Shown piece after piece: positions 1 to 11,814 of a stretch of DNA of 64,000 bases. The stretch is taken from positions 4,092,001 to 4,156,000 of the forward strand of contig JAOVFP010000004.1 in assembly GCA_025738555.1 (NCBI GenBank), written 5' to 3'. The notes under the pieces were generated by a model. It was not told the DNA's origin. It worked only from the letters and a program-made list of their open reading frames with translations, and made no database searches. The DNA is from Cyathus striatus (taxonomy: Eukaryota; Basidiomycota; Agaricomycetes; Agaricales; Nidulariaceae). Both the position numbers and the translations under genes were made by a program. Numbering within the stretch: the first letter of the stretch is position 1; each line of letters begins with the position of its first letter.

Positions 1-10
1 CTTCTCAAAT

Positions 11-1175
11 TTAAAAGCTCGTTCCGACAGCGCGATTCGACAACTCCCATAGTTTATCGGCATCTTCGTCGGTCATCGGAAAGGCCGTGTCCTTAATTTG
101 GCTCTCAGCGAGATATGCTCCCCCCTTCCCGTTCAACTCAGGGGCGACGGCTGCGTACAGGTATGTAGCAATGCCTTGGTCAGGTGTCTATCACGTATTG
201 TAAGCTCTGGAAAAAGCAAGAGACTGCAGGTAATCCTCACGGAAACGGGCATTGTCCACGACCCATCTGTTTTCTGGAATCCCTCAGCCACTGAATCGAG
301 ATGCACTGCTAGACCCGTAACAATGATCCTGTATCATCAAAGAAGTTCATTAACATCTATCATTGCACTGATGCGGATAAGGAGTGAAAACATACAAGCC
401 AGGGTGAACAGAAAAGCTCTGTATGCCCTTTTTCTCGAACCTCTTGTTCAGCCCCTTCGAGAAGAGAATGTTAGCAGACTTGGATTGCCCATATCCCAGC
501 CATTTATCGTATGCCTCCCCGTCCTTGAAGTTGATATCGTCGAAGCGCACGAGGCTTATTTCATGCCCACTAGAGGAGGCGTTTATAATTCGTCCTCCCG
601 GAGTGGCTATATGGGAGGTAATGAGATTTGTAAATAGGAAGTGGCTTAGATGGTTGCTAAAGCAAAATAAGTTTTAAGAAACATGACCAAATGTTCAAAA
701 GTTGACGAAGTATACCAGAAAAAGTGCCGTTCATAGCCGTTGATCTTCTTATACTCCACGGCCATAACGCCAGCGTTGTTCATTACAACATCAATCTTTG
801 GGATACCCAAAGCTCCCGAGGTAATCTGATTCGCTGCTTGACGAATGGAGTTTTGAGATTCCTGATCAACGAGAAGAGTTTTGACTACAGTTTTAGGATT
901 AGCAGTAGCTTTCACTTCCTCCAGTGCTTTGGCTAGTCTGCGATGGAATTTATTAGTTTCATGCTAAATATTATGATTGACAGTGTGGCGACATACTTCT
1001 CTTCGGAACGTCCAGTGATCACGATTGTTGCTGCACCCTCTTGCGCAACAAACTTGGAGAATGCAAGTCCAAGACCGCTGGTTGCGCCGGTGACGAGGTA
1101 AGTACGTCCTTCGATAGTACCTGGATAGGCAGCCGCGATCTCCTGGATGGTGGTTTGCTGATTGAATGTAGACAT
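11..1175 (-). CDS. Short-chain dehydrogenase/reductase (SDR)
   Basis: NAD(P)-dependent oxidoreductase of the classical SDR superfamily, closest in layout to retinol-dehydrogenase/WWOX-like fungal SDRs; the substrate cannot be told. The first exon (from ATG at 1175) has the Rossmann cofactor motif TGATSGLG near residue 30. The second carries VVMNNAGVMA (the NNAG motif). After a further intron come NHLSHF, GGRIINASSSGHE (active-site Ser) and YGQSKSAN (the catalytic YxxxK). The protein continues through SVHPG and ends AYLAESQIKDTAF...NRAVGTSF with TAA at 11-13. About four short GT-AG introns were placed by eye and keep one frame, so the gene looks intact. Its upstream region carries three regularly spaced hairpin motifs (1257-1515). 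Family assignment is firm; the exact C-terminal splicing near 180-240 is less certain. Confidence 0.88.
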
Positions 1176-1256
1176 TTGTTAGCTTGGGTTGATGCCCTTC
1201 AAGGCTCTCTACGTCTCATATTTATACGTTGGTTGTACCCAAGGCGATATCGATGC

Positions 1257-1515
1257 TCGGTTCTTGCACCGAAATGATATCACGCATATCTCCAAGTTGA
1301 TAACGAAGCCAAAGATTCGGAATCAAGTGGACAGCAGGGATAATGAACGATTTCCTTAGAAAGGAAAATAAAGCGTTCGGTTCTGGCACCGACTTTTGGA
1401 ATATCTTGAATTTGCCTTGAACGTGCCATGCGATGATAACATCAGGAAGGGTCGACGCCCTTCATCATCCAACACCGGCTTATTGCCTTATTTGGGCGCT
1501 CGGTTCTAGCACCGA
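1257..1515. promoter_or_regulatory. Three CGG-N8-CCG hairpin sites upstream of the SDR gene
   Basis: Three near-identical 16-mers, TCGGTTCTxGCACCGA with x = T, G or A, lie at 1257-1272, 1377-1392 and 1500-1515. Their starts are 120 and 123 bp apart, about 80, 200 and 325 bp upstream of the dehydrogenase ATG. Each has an inverted CGGT/ACCG stem, giving CGG-N8-CCG. Inverted CGG triplets are the classical binding form for Zn2Cys6 fungal regulators. That these are operator sites is inference; the repeats themselves are directly visible. Confidence 0.55.
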
Positions 1516-2264
1516 GACATCATCCCCTCGGAGCGGTTCGTTAACACCAGACCCAGTGGTATGTCCTAGCATATCCTTTTTCTTGTGCACATTGCCTTGA
1601 AATGTGACTGGCCCAGCAGAAAAGAGTGATTTCGCCATCCATCATCCGACGGAACAAGCCTCAAAAACCAATGAAATTACTGATTCAAAATCCTTCCCGG
1701 AATCCCATGTGCCAAAATTCCAGTTCACACAACTAGAACATGCAGTAAAAAAACATGGGAAGTATTTTGAATAGAAGTTGGTGTGTGATATGTCGACGCC
1801 GGACGGCAGCAAGACGGCAGCATCTACCATTTCGTTAGTGCAAGTGCTTACTTGGAACCCTCCATGCCATTCCCGTGTGGTCGTGCGTAATTAGCGTGAA
1901 TGAAAAGATCTTGGCGCTTCAGTATAATTTAAAATGTTGATAGTTGTTCTGCAAGCAACACAGGGAGTAGAGTTTCTCGCTGAGCGCTTGAGCAAGAGTT
2001 AAAAACACTAAAACGTTAGCGACCAAGGACCAAGGTTAAACTTGTTATTTGTTCATATTTTGATCTAAGGTATAAATATTGGAAATATAACATGTGTCGT
2101 CGATGAAAGCACTCAGCAGATTGGCAATTACACTGTTAGTGCACACTGCAGGGCACATTCAACTTGCTTCCAACTTTCCAGAATTTTACTTCACAAATAT
2201 TTCAAACCTTTTTTGGTCTTTTATATTTTTCCTACACGTTCCAGATACAGCTCTATTATTCAAA
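1516..2264. other. Intergenic region between divergent SDR and TAF11 genes
   Basis: No convincing coding sequence. It is the rest of the shared upstream region of the leftward dehydrogenase and the rightward TAF11 gene. An AT-rich stretch with TATAAATATT lies near 2069-2080, a possible core promoter for TAF11. Confidence 0.5.
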
Positions 2265-3408
2265 ATGAGTCAATACACGCCCTACAACACAACACCCTCG
2301 TCGTTTCAGTCTCCCAATGCAAGCTTCATAACGCCAGTAGGCACACCAACTCCAGCACCTCGAGGGCGTCCACGTGGATCAGCACCCGGAACAGGAGCCA
2401 AACGTGGTCGCAAACCGCGCGGGGGAGGGACACTAGGGACAAATTCGCCTAGAGCAGAACTTGGTGCGTTTTCGTCAAGTCCGACGAGTCCACAGGTCGG
2501 TGCGGGGGCACAGTACCCCAGAGTGTCGTGGGCATTACCAAGTACGCCTGGTGGGAGCGGCGCTGGAGGAACAGCGGGAGGAAGTACAGCTAACTCACCT
2601 GCAACTCCAGTTTCTACCACTGCGCGTGACCGCGAGACATCTCTGCAAGCTGGGACACCGGCTCCCGCAGACTTGCCTGAAGGAAGCCGAGACCCTTCTT
2701 CATCGGTAATTCCTGCGCTCGATATTCCAAACTTGATTTCGCTGCGATCGCAAGCTGGTACGCCACTGCAGTCTGGACAACCGACGGTTCCTATGTCTGC
2801 GAGACCGGGGGAAGAGGAAGTAGAGGGAGAAGATGACCTGCTGCCAGCAATGGCAGATGATGATTATTCTGCTCAATTGAGCTTCCAGAGTCAATCCAAG
2901 GATAACTTGAAGTATGTCATTACGGCTTATTTCACTTGTTTGATGACTTATGGTTCATTCATTTTCCAGAGTTTTGATGGATAACTTCAGTCCTGCGCAG
3001 TATGACCGGTTTGAAGCCTATCGACGTCACGCGTTGCCTAAACAGGCTGTTCGAAAGGTGTGTTAAATTTGCTACTTTACCCTATCATCCATCTGAAACT
3101 ACGTCCATAGGTAATCCAGCAAGCTTTAGGTCAACAGGTCTCCTTGCCAGTTGCACAAATAATAGCCGGTTTTTCCAAGGTCTTCGTTGGGGAGATTGTA
3201 GAGAAAGGTTCGTGATCACCTGATACTCCCTGTAATGTGAAACCACCTTGTTTATCCAATTACAGCACGAGCAGTACAAGCCCGCCGTGGAGATGTTGGG
3301 CCTCTTTCTCCAGACCATCTCCGCGAGGCCTATAGAATGTATCAACAAGAAACTGGTAGGGTTGGTGCTGCACGGCCGCTGAGGGCTAAGAAGTTATTTG
3401 TGCGGTAA
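2265..3408 (+). CDS. TAF11: TFIID subunit TAF11 (histone-fold)
   Basis: Subunit of the general transcription factor TFIID; TAF11 pairs with TAF13 through a histone fold. The N-terminal two thirds is low-complexity and rich in Pro, Ser, Thr and Gly, with an AT-hook-like RGRPRG/KRGRKPRGGG stretch near residues 30-55 and an acidic patch (EEEVEGEDD) before the domain. The histone fold follows: MDNFSPAQYDRFEAYRR, HALPKQAVRKVIQQALG, VSLPVAQIIAGFSKVFVGE, then GPLSPDHLREAYRMYQQE, in TAFII28 order. Introns at 2912-2969, about 3058-3111 and about 3210-3265 join in frame, and TAA is at 3406-3408. I start at ATG 2265 (MSQYTPYN); an in-frame ATG exists upstream but its extension looks like leader sequence. 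The long N-terminus is typical of basidiomycete TAF11. Confidence 0.88.
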
Positions 3409-3804
3409 AATTGTCTAATGGACACCACCTACTGTAGTCTCTAGACTTTAGTAAGGAGAAACTTCATATACTTTACCGTTTGACTTGCAGGTTTTTGTAG
3501 ATTTGTATTGCTATTTCATAATGTACGTTATTCCGGGCTCGCTGGCTGATTTTGATCGGTTATGAAGTGGAGAAATGCATGTAAGGAAGGATATATAAAT
3601 AATGATTTCTAGTAGACTACCTTGCAGACGTACGGTAAGTCTGTCGTCCGCTACGTGCATTGTATTTGAACTAATCTTTTCGTGTATTACAAGTATAGGC
3701 CTATGTAATATTATGTACATGTCTATGTACGAATCCTATGTATTACAGGTTTTATAAACTCGGCGTATAAACAAAGGGGCCACACAATTGCCAATTTGAT
3801 ACTA

Positions 3805-4494
3805 CTATCGCTACCCCAGAGATTATAGGTCCCTGAGTGATCATAAAAACAGAATCATGGACGCAAATCTACGCAGTCCACGATGAAACTTGGCATGGTT
3901 TTCAGTCAGTATGTGAATGTTATTATTCTAAATTTCCAGGGGAGTATAAAATGTATTGCGTTAGCTATATGCAAAATGACGACAAAATTTCATGAAATCT
4001 GAGAAGGGGCCAGACTAAAAGCCAGATCGGGCCAGATCGTTTGCACATATGGACACCATTTTTTTACAGGCACATTTTATGAACATAGATAATACATACA
4101 TGAAATAATTATGAGGCTACCTACCTTCGATGAAAATAAAATAAAGGAGGAAGGAAAGAGGATGGTGTGAAGCGTGACAAGCGTGATTATTTCAAGCTCC
4201 GCCTGGGCCCTGAACGCGTCTAAATCACGAAAGATCTTAGCAGATGCCAGTGGATCTTAACTCGGCAGCTGTGACATGCCCGTTACTAAATTATAAACAC
4301 CTAGGATTTTGGAGTCCCTGTGACCGGGAGGCTTCCTCAAGATAACATTCCTTAAATATCCTCAAAAAAAATATACAGCTGTTTAGCTGAGTGAGTTCCC
4401 ACTGTGTCCGAAAAATCCGAAGAGGATTAGTGGATCGGAAGGTATGTAAAATTGTACAACAATGAAAAATTTATAATCTCTGGGGTAGCGATAG
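3805..4494. mobile_element. MITE-like element with 23-bp perfect inverted ends and TA flanks
   Basis: A 690-bp segment bounded by perfect inverted repeats. The left end begins CTATCGCTACCCCAGAGATT (3805-3827) and the right end is its exact reverse complement (4472-4494). Both ends are flanked outside by TA (3803-3804 and 4495-4496), the target duplication expected of Tc1/mariner/pogo-type transposases. The interior is AT-rich and has no transposase frame, so it would be non-autonomous. No second copy is visible in the window. The rest of 3409-4753 shows nothing coding. Confidence 0.7.
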
Positions 4495-4753
4495 TATGTC
4501 TTTCTATATCTCCATATTTGTCAATTGCACAAATGGAGTTTCAGAGTATGCATCCGCCGCTGGTTGGCAATTGCCATTGGGTCTTGTTGGGGTCTTGTTC
4601 TGATGAGCTGGAACGCAATAACCGTTGAATCGGCCGCTTAGCGCTAGCATATACTACCATACATAGGCATTTGTATGGTAAACATGCGCCCCTGCTCTTC
4701 ATACTCTTGAACAGTCGCCTCTGAACCACAACTTCCTGCTTACAGCCCTACCA

Positions 4754-6521
4754 ATGAACGCCATTTGTACTGCGACATGCTTGGCGGTTGTTGGTTATCT
4801 TGGGGTAGCACGCACACTACGATGGAGGAGATACAACGATATTCACCGTCGATACCAGGCCAAGTTTGAAAACGACACTCTTACAGTAGAAGAGGCTCAA
4901 GAGGTTATACAGCTTAGTCTGTTCTATGATATGCCTTCAGTGGTCTACTATTCTCATGCATTCGCCTTATTCAAGACCTATGCTATTGTGAACCCCTTAC
5001 CCTGCCTTGCTGCCCCCTCGGCTTACTGACGTTATACTTGTAGCCTACAGTATCTAAACTTCTCCTATCCACCAAAGAGTTTTCTACTGTTGAAAAGGTT
5101 TCCAGGCGGTACATTGACGTATGATCGCTCTTTCTCAGCGAGGCAGAAAACTAATTATCCTGATTTACAGACTGTTATCCCAATCTGTAAGAGTTCCCGT
5201 ATCTTCTGCTTTTCGAGAGTAACCTACTCAGATTGATCTTACTCACAGCAACTTGGATGGGATGTCCTATCACTGGGTTTGTAATGGACCCGAAGACGCA
5301 CACGATTAAGAAAGAAGGTGAAGCAGACCCACGAGCGAATATAGCGGTTGCTCGAGTGAACTGGCTTCATTCCCGATATAAGATTGTAAGAATCACTTCC
5401 TTCTTACTACTTTCAAAGTTCTTATGATCATGTAGTCGAACGATGACTACCTCTATACATTAAGTCTGTTCATTGAAGAACCTGCCGTGCGTGAATCTCG
5501 TTGGTTACACTGGCTCAAGCTTGAGGCCTGACATTCTTAGGTATGGTCCCGATTGTGTGGTTGGAGGCCCTTTTCTCCTCTCGAGGAATATGCCACCTTT
5601 GTATACTGGGCAGAAATAGGGCGTAGAATGGGTATCAAAGATATTCCGGATACTCTAGAGGGGCTAAAGCGTTGGGCCCGGGTGAAATCGCCTTTAATTA
5701 ATTTCGAATGCGTTTCTCACGTTAAAATTCCAGCAATACGAAGAAGGGTATATGGTTCCAGCAGACGAAAACAGAAAGGTCGCGGATTTGACCACAGATG
5801 AATTGCTTTCGTGTGTTTCGGAGAGATTTGGCCTCAAAAGACTCGGAGAAAAGATCTCGATTTCACTTTTGGACGAACGGGTTCGGATAGCAATGAAGTG
5901 AGTTTTGCGTGCTCACGATCAAACGTTCGTTGTTGATTAGTCTGTCAGGCAACCCGAACAACCATGGTATATACATGCACTCGTCAGCGTTACAACGTCT
6001 TTATTCGCTTTTGTGATGCTATGGAGTCTGCCTAGAAAGGAGGGAAAGCTCCCAGTCGTTATTAAACCGCCTCCCCCCGTTCCAGGAGTGTGTCCTAGAT
6101 TGCACCCTAACAGGTCAGATACGTCTTCGTACTCCTCATTCTAGGTGATAACACCTTTTATACTTAGATATCCTTCCAAGCCATGGTATAGACCTGAATC
6201 CACGGGTGTATGGTACATTATAACTTGGCTGTCCGTTAAACTTGGATATTTCAGCAGCATGCCTGGTCCTAAGTATATATTCTGGCTCATTTGTGATATT
6301 CAGTGTACTGATATCTTCATTTCATATAGTCTTAAGAGCAAGGGATACCGATTAGAAGAGATTGGACCTCTTCATCTCGAGAATGGTCCGCCCTTCATAT
6401 TTTTTTCCAGTATCACTACTGAACCTTCTATGTAGCTGGGCATGAAGAAGTCATGAAAGCGGCAGAGGAGCTTCAAGGCTATCCAATCACTGGGCCATGG
6501 TCACTAGCCGGTCGTATCTAA
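4754..6521 (+). CDS. ER-bound oxygenase of the mpaB / rubber-oxygenase family
   Basis: Resembles the fungal mpaB/mpaB' family (DUF2236-type heme oxygenases; MpaB cleaves a farnesyl chain in mycophenolic acid synthesis). The substrate here is unknown. An N-terminal hydrophobic anchor (CLAVVGYLGVARTL) is followed by RWRRYNDIHRRYQ and LTVEEAQEVIQLS, then FALFKTYAI. The core continues LTATWMGCPITGFVMDP, then GWRPFSPLEEYATFVYWAEI, GRRMGIKDIPDTLEGLKRW and YMVPADENRKVADL. A second membrane segment (ALVSVTTSLFAFVMLW) precedes the C-terminal RYPSKPWYRPESTG, GYRLEEIGPL and AGHEEVMKAAEELQGYPITGPWS blocks typical of this family. About nine introns join without a stop, including 6113-6168, so the gene seems functional. 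The start is ATG 4754 because it puts the anchor at the N-terminus. Some inner splice sites around 5030-5230 are approximate. Confidence 0.8.
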
Positions 6522-6593
6522 TGATCTCCGCCAAAAATGTATATCATACTGGTTAATTAATCATGCCCGGATACATTGCCTGGTATCGATGAG

Positions 6594-7821
6594 TTATGTG
6601 GTACCGGTAACGTTCTTATGGAATTGCTGTACTACTGGAACCATACCTCCTTCATCAGCGATAAAGCCCAAGCTGAGCGCGTATGAATTATCGAATTTCG
6701 CTGGCCAGGACGACACAACACGCCTGTTAACAGGATCATCCTGAAATTCCACAAGGTTCACCACTTCCTTCCCAGCAACCTGTTCTAGCGCCTCTAGCTC
6801 TTCCTTTATAGTTGTTGTGAATCCAGGTAAACATATAACGCGGGTATGGCTAAATAACTTTTCAGCTGGGATATACTTCGCTTTAATGAAGTTCTTGATC
6901 GTAGTTTCAGGGGAGGCAACCCATACTGCAAGGCCAAGTTCCGGTGAATCAATAGAGTTGCCTATGGGACATACTGTTCCTTCGCCCTTGAGAGGCTCTC
7001 GAATGATTGCTGTCACCCGCAGTTGCTCGTGAGATCCTCAAGAATTAACAGAAAATAAGTCATACCAGACATGAATGAAGAAGTGGCGGCGGACGGAGCG
7101 CCCGGTCGAACGACAATAGTGGGAAGCCGGAGGATCCTACCATCGACAAATCCTCTCCTGGAATATTCATTGATCATTATCTCAGAGAGAAGCTTTCCCA
7201 TCCCATAGGCACTCTCTGGAGTTGCCATTGTAGTTGGAGTGATGATTTCAGGCTATATGAATATTAGTTCTTTTAGGGCGTTTGTGAACCTGGGAGCGCA
7301 CAAGAGGTCCACCGTATACAGCAAGTGAGGAAGTAAATATGAACTTGATTGGTGATTCCTTTCCATATTGACGTGTAGATTCAAGTAATAAACGGACAGA
7401 ATCAACATTAACCTGTTAATCTCATAAGTTAGTACAAATTCTCGAACTCTGGCTTGGAATACACACCTTCACGCCGAAATCAAAGTTGTCCTCGGACCCG
7501 CGAGACATGATACCATGTAAGCAGTATACGGTGTTTGGAATGCCGAATTCGGTGCAAAATAACACATCAACTTCAGTCTTCTTGGTGAGATCTGCTTTTA
7601 ATGTGATTGCCTTTGAACCGACGGGTGGTCTAGGTTCGACGATATCCGCAAGGATGAGATGTACATCGGAGCTGCTAGAATCTGTGCGCAACGCCTGGGA
7701 TAACTGGATACATAACATCGGTCTTATGAGTCGAGTTGAAGCTTGGTGTAAGCCTCTGAGAGCGTACCAAACTACCGAGAAACCCTGCAGCTCCGGTAAC
7801 AAGCACTACATTTCGTGTCAT
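6594..7821 (-). CDS. NAD-dependent epimerase/dehydratase, D-erythronate dehydrogenase-like
   Basis: Extended SDR protein resembling DenD (D-erythronate 2-dehydrogenase). The first exon encodes MTRNVVLVTGAAGFLGSL, the GxxGFxG Rossmann motif. It is spliced to LSQALRTDSSSSDVHLILADIVEP, whose Asp after the second strand suggests NAD preference. TVYCLHGIMSRGSEDNFDFG follows and is diagnostic of the family. Next come the catalytic SAYGMGKLLSE (YxxxK) and RRGFVDGRILRLPTIVVRPG with SSFMSG, then IIREPLKGEGTVCPI; it ends HKNVTGTT. About four introns keep frame. In bacteria DenD starts C4 sugar-acid catabolism, but the substrate of this fungal homologue is unproved. It converges on the mpaB-like gene with only about 70 bp between them. 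Confidence 0.82.
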
Positions 7822-8520
7822 CGCATACGGCAATGACTTGGATACGGGCTCGGTTGTGTAAAAAGAATTATGAAAAAGCCAGTACGGGGTGTTCCGAATA
7901 AACTGTCTTCAAGTTATATACGCATGGCACAGGTCATGAGAGGGAGGGATGATTCAGCATTGTGTCCTAAGATTATCGCTGTCTCGGTATCTGTGGAATA
8001 TATCAAAGGCACGTGAACAAAACCCACAGTTATAAAAATCAAGGTAATTCCAAAAGCCAATATACTTAGTACCTCTTGATAAGATCTAAAATGACGAAGT
8101 GCAGCTGTCCTCGAAACCTCGAAGTCGTGTAAGTCAAGTGTAAGTACTATTGTAGGAAAGGATAGGAGACGCAATGATGTGTTCAAAGTCCACTCCGTCA
8201 CGACTTTGATTATGGAGGCTATAGGTATAGTATATACACGACCGCTTTAATATTAAGCAACAAAAATTAGAAATGTGGACACTTCAAAGTTCATAAGTTC
8301 AGCTAGAGTCCAAACATAATTTTCTACACACCTAAAAGTAAATATATTGAGTTTTCATGAACTTCTAAGCCCTCAGAACATGTGAAGGGTGCAGAATTTA
8401 TTTAAAAAGTACTCATTTCTTGTGTAAGCCTGGCTCGATTCATATATATCGTTGTATACCAGTGACCACTTCACCCAGTCTCGCCACCAATGTGTGTCAG
8501 GACTCAGCACATGTGACATA
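7822..8520. other. Intergenic; one weak open frame
   Basis: Upstream region of the DenD-like gene. A 95-codon frame on the minus strand (7914-8201) has one hydrophobic stretch but no recognisable family, no introns and no promoter context. I do not call it a gene. Confidence 0.4.
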
Positions 8521-9162
8521 CTGTTTTCCACCGTTCCTTTGTACACCCCCAATCCCTTGTACACTGCCTGTTATTTTGGCAAGCAGGCCACCTACATAAC
8601 TTTATAGTGTTCTTATGACAACCTTAATACATCTTTTTTAACAACATATGTTTATTTTTAAGTCAAAGTATTCACTTCTTTTGTAATGTTCATATCTACA
8701 TGTTTTTCCAATTTTTGCGAAATTTGTATCTTACCTCACAATATTTAATGCACCTTCTCAGGTCTCAAATTGTTTCTAATATCATCATACATATTATAAA
8801 AGTATTGACATTGTGTTATATTGTGTGGTTGTACCCTAGGCAGCGTGTAATGACACCTTCATCCCTGAGATCAGGAAGGTAGAAGCTTCGGAATCACATC
8901 ATGTGACAATCGCGACTTGTGACAGATTACAAATGTCACAGATGTGTAACGCTGTACAAAGGACTGATGTCGGCCGAAATTTCCGAATAACAACAAAAAG
9001 CATACTACCTCTTCAGTTCGCATTATATGCTCTTGAAATTTTGTAGATATGATGCTTGAAGTACTGCATACACTTCTGTAAAATCCAATTCAATTGCCAA
9101 TAGCTACATAATCTACAATTCTAACATCAAAATTTAGCGTACAAAGGAACGGTGGAAAACAG
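8521..9162. mobile_element. MITE copy 1 (TGTACAAAGGA family)
   Basis: A 642-bp segment with perfect 24-bp inverted ends. The left end begins CTGTTTTCCACCGTTCC and runs to TTTGTAC at 8544; the right end is its exact reverse complement (9139-9162). TA flanks both sides (8519-8520, 9163-9164). Inside are subterminal repeats of the same TGTACAAAGGA core (8553-8568 as TCCCTTGTACACTGCC; 8952-8963 as CTGTACAAAGGA), plausible transposase-binding sites. There is no transposase frame. A diverged sister copy lies at 30487-30975 and shares the 16-mer TCCCTTGTACACTGCC and the GCCGAAAT block. Confidence 0.75.
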
Positions 9163-9864
9163 TACCAATCACTTCTGCATATTATTCTTGCTGTTTTCTA
9201 CTATTTAAGGATTTTTTTCTTCGTCTTCGTTACATATTCTTACTATGTGCAACAAAGGTATTTTTGTAGTAATATTCTAGGATTATTACTACTTGCAACG
9301 AAGACACTTTAATCCTGTTGCTCCATGTAGATTCAGTGAGGCTACCCCTTACAGCTGCTTACATATTATTGATGTTGCTTGAATGTCAGGTACATACTAT
9401 TTTGTTAAAATATAACATTGTGTTATTATTTTAAACCATTTATTACATAATGGGAGGGGGGGTCTGCACAGAGGTCATTTTCAAAAAGTTTGACCCTAGT
9501 TCTTTTTTTCGGATCCCGGAGCACCCTTGATAATTTTAATCCACCAGTGTACGTTCTTGGCACGTGCATTGGGAGGATATTGCCATGATAACCATGCGTT
9601 TTCTTTACAAAAGATACACCACTCTAAGTTGGCAGATACTAAATGGAGATTACTAAATGTTAAAAATTGTAAGGAATAAAAGTGAGTAAAGACATTGAAT
9701 TAGTACTGAGCCAGGATGAATCGCCAAAATTCAAGGTACTGGCGGTTTACTCACAACTAATACGTACAGGTCTTAACTATCCCATACATTTCTTGCTGGC
9801 ACATCATTATTAAAGGTTCCTGTGCCCTCGTGTCACTATATAAGCCATGCTTATCTCTACTTAC
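9163..9864. other. Intergenic, no gene seen
   Basis: AT-rich sequence with no supported coding region; it lies between the MITE and the transporter duplication. Nothing recognisable. Confidence 0.5.
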
Positions 9865-10004
9865 TTTGCCTCACCCACGGATATTTATTCCATGACATGT
9901 TGATCAACACGATCTTTGGCTGGACGCCCTCCGATGCTATCTTTCTCAGCCTCAGTTCTAGAAAGAAGGCCATCTTCTAATAATCCTTCACTCATTCGGC
10001 GTAA

Positions 10005-11814
10005 TTAAATAACAACGGTTGAAGTTTCGGGTACTTTCTTACTCATTAACTAAATTATGGTCAGTTTATTGAATATGCGCATGTGGATTATAAAAAATCA
10101 TGTACTCACTGCTACGGAAATCGCAGAGCAGACTATAATTATAGTACCTAGGATCGACAACACTGATGGAGTGGCGTGGAAAACTATGCGTTCTGAAGCA
10201 GCAGCAAAAACGACCTACATATATGTTGAAGGCCTTACAGTTAGCTTACAGTTTGCTTACACTGGTAGTATCTAATAAATAATGAAAAACCTTACCTGTG
10301 AATACATCGCCATAGCACCTCGACCGGCTGTTTCACGTTGCAGACCCATTGTCAGTAACATCTGTGTGTAAAGTTAGTAATTTTTCTGAACACTTCAAGC
10401 AAATCCCAACTTGTGCAACAAATCCGCAAATTCCGAGAAATAACAGGAGAGAAATCCAGGTGATCTCTGTTGGTATAACGAGTGGTTTTGCATTATGAAC
10501 ATTCTGGACAGTATATCGTTATTAATATTAATATACATGAAATGGATGACGAAAATTAGCAACTTACAGTATCAAAACAATGACGTATGGTAGCGAAAAT
10601 GAAACCATCATATGCATTGGATGTGCTTTCTTTCCGATTGCTGCTATGCATGTGACTACATTCTGTGCTAAGAAGGGTATATTTAGACCACTTATACTGA
10701 AACCCACATGCAACGGTATTTCCAGCTACGCCCAAAAGAGATATTCTAAATGTTTGTATGAGTGCGAATTAATGAAAAACGCAAACCATTATTATTATTT
10801 ACCTAACTGCTATTAAACGTTGCACCGGAGTTCCTTTCTCCACTACATTCGAAAGACTCCCGGTGGCAGATTGGGTTCCAGTCGTATCCATTTCCCCAAA
10901 AATAAACGGAGGTCTGGCAATAAGAATAATCCCTAATACACTGAATACTTGAGCAAGTAGGTTTAGCTTCACTCAACCGTATGATCATTAATAAACGTAC
11001 TGCTTGCCGTTGCTTGCTTCTTTGTAAAGATTTCTCCTAGGAAAAAAACCCCAGAAAATGCTGTACACATAGGAGTGAGGTAAGTGAGAACGGTAGTATC
11101 CGAAATGGAGAGGAACTCGAGAGTATAATATACACCGAACAGCCCGAAAAAGCTGCAAGTTGAAATTTAGTGCAATGAATATATTTCACAAAGATGTTTA
11201 AAACATATGTAATTTACCCGCTAGCTCCTCAAATTGCCAGTAGAGTTCAAACCCCTTTTGGACCAAGAAAGGGATCTTTAATTCCTTTGAAGAACCTATT
11301 TCATGATTATTTTGTTGAAATAACTCAGAGAGCACACTAAGAAGTCTCCATACATATAAGCAAGCGATACAATGTATGTTATTCCCTGTTAGAAGTGTAA
11401 GACTCATGGCAAGTTTTGTGTTTTAGGCAAAACTGTACCATTCTGATAGCAATTAACTTGACATGCATTTCAATTAGTATCAGGTATGGAGGTAGTAGAA
11501 AGAAATACCTCTAGTGCAGAAACTGGAGGATCTATGCTATTCAATTTTTTAACCCCTACATTCATCAGGGCAAAAAATCCTTGTGAAGCCATAATGAAGA
11601 GGACTCCAGTATTCTTCATCCAGACCTTTATTATCGTCTCCATTGAACCCTGCCAGGACTTTCGTATAGTAGGATTTGGCACTTCGAGCTCAAAAGACCC
11701 AACCAGTCTTCCCGATGCATGACCTGGTGTCGCGGTTACATGCCCTACAGGAACTGTATCTTCCTCATAATCTGGACTTTGCAGTAAAGGCATGTATGCA
11801 GCTGTGGAGCCCAT
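10005..11814 (-). pseudogene. Decayed EamA/DMT-family transporter (copy 1)
   Basis: Paralogue of the intact gene at 12772-14647, with the same exon order and splice sites. Recognisable pieces are MKNTGVLFIMASQGFFALMNV, then IKDPFLGPKG, LSISDTTVLTYLTPMCTAFS and MLLTMGLQRETAGRGAMA. In the exon after DPFLGPKG two in-frame TGA codons occur (minus-strand codons at 11247-11249 and 11229-11231). The intact copy has CGA at the same two places (14069-14071 and 14051-14053). A third stop, TAA at 10005-10007, replaces another CGA of copy 2 (12853-12855) and cuts the tail. No frameshift is seen. The stops lie in an internal exon that encodes a core membrane segment, so a full transporter cannot be made unless the exon is bypassed. 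The pattern is CpG C-to-T change rather than random decay. Confidence 0.82.

Noticed and set aside
7914..8201. 95-codon minus-strand frame with a hydrophobic segment
   Set aside because: No family signal, no linked exons; length is not unusual for chance in 64 kb.
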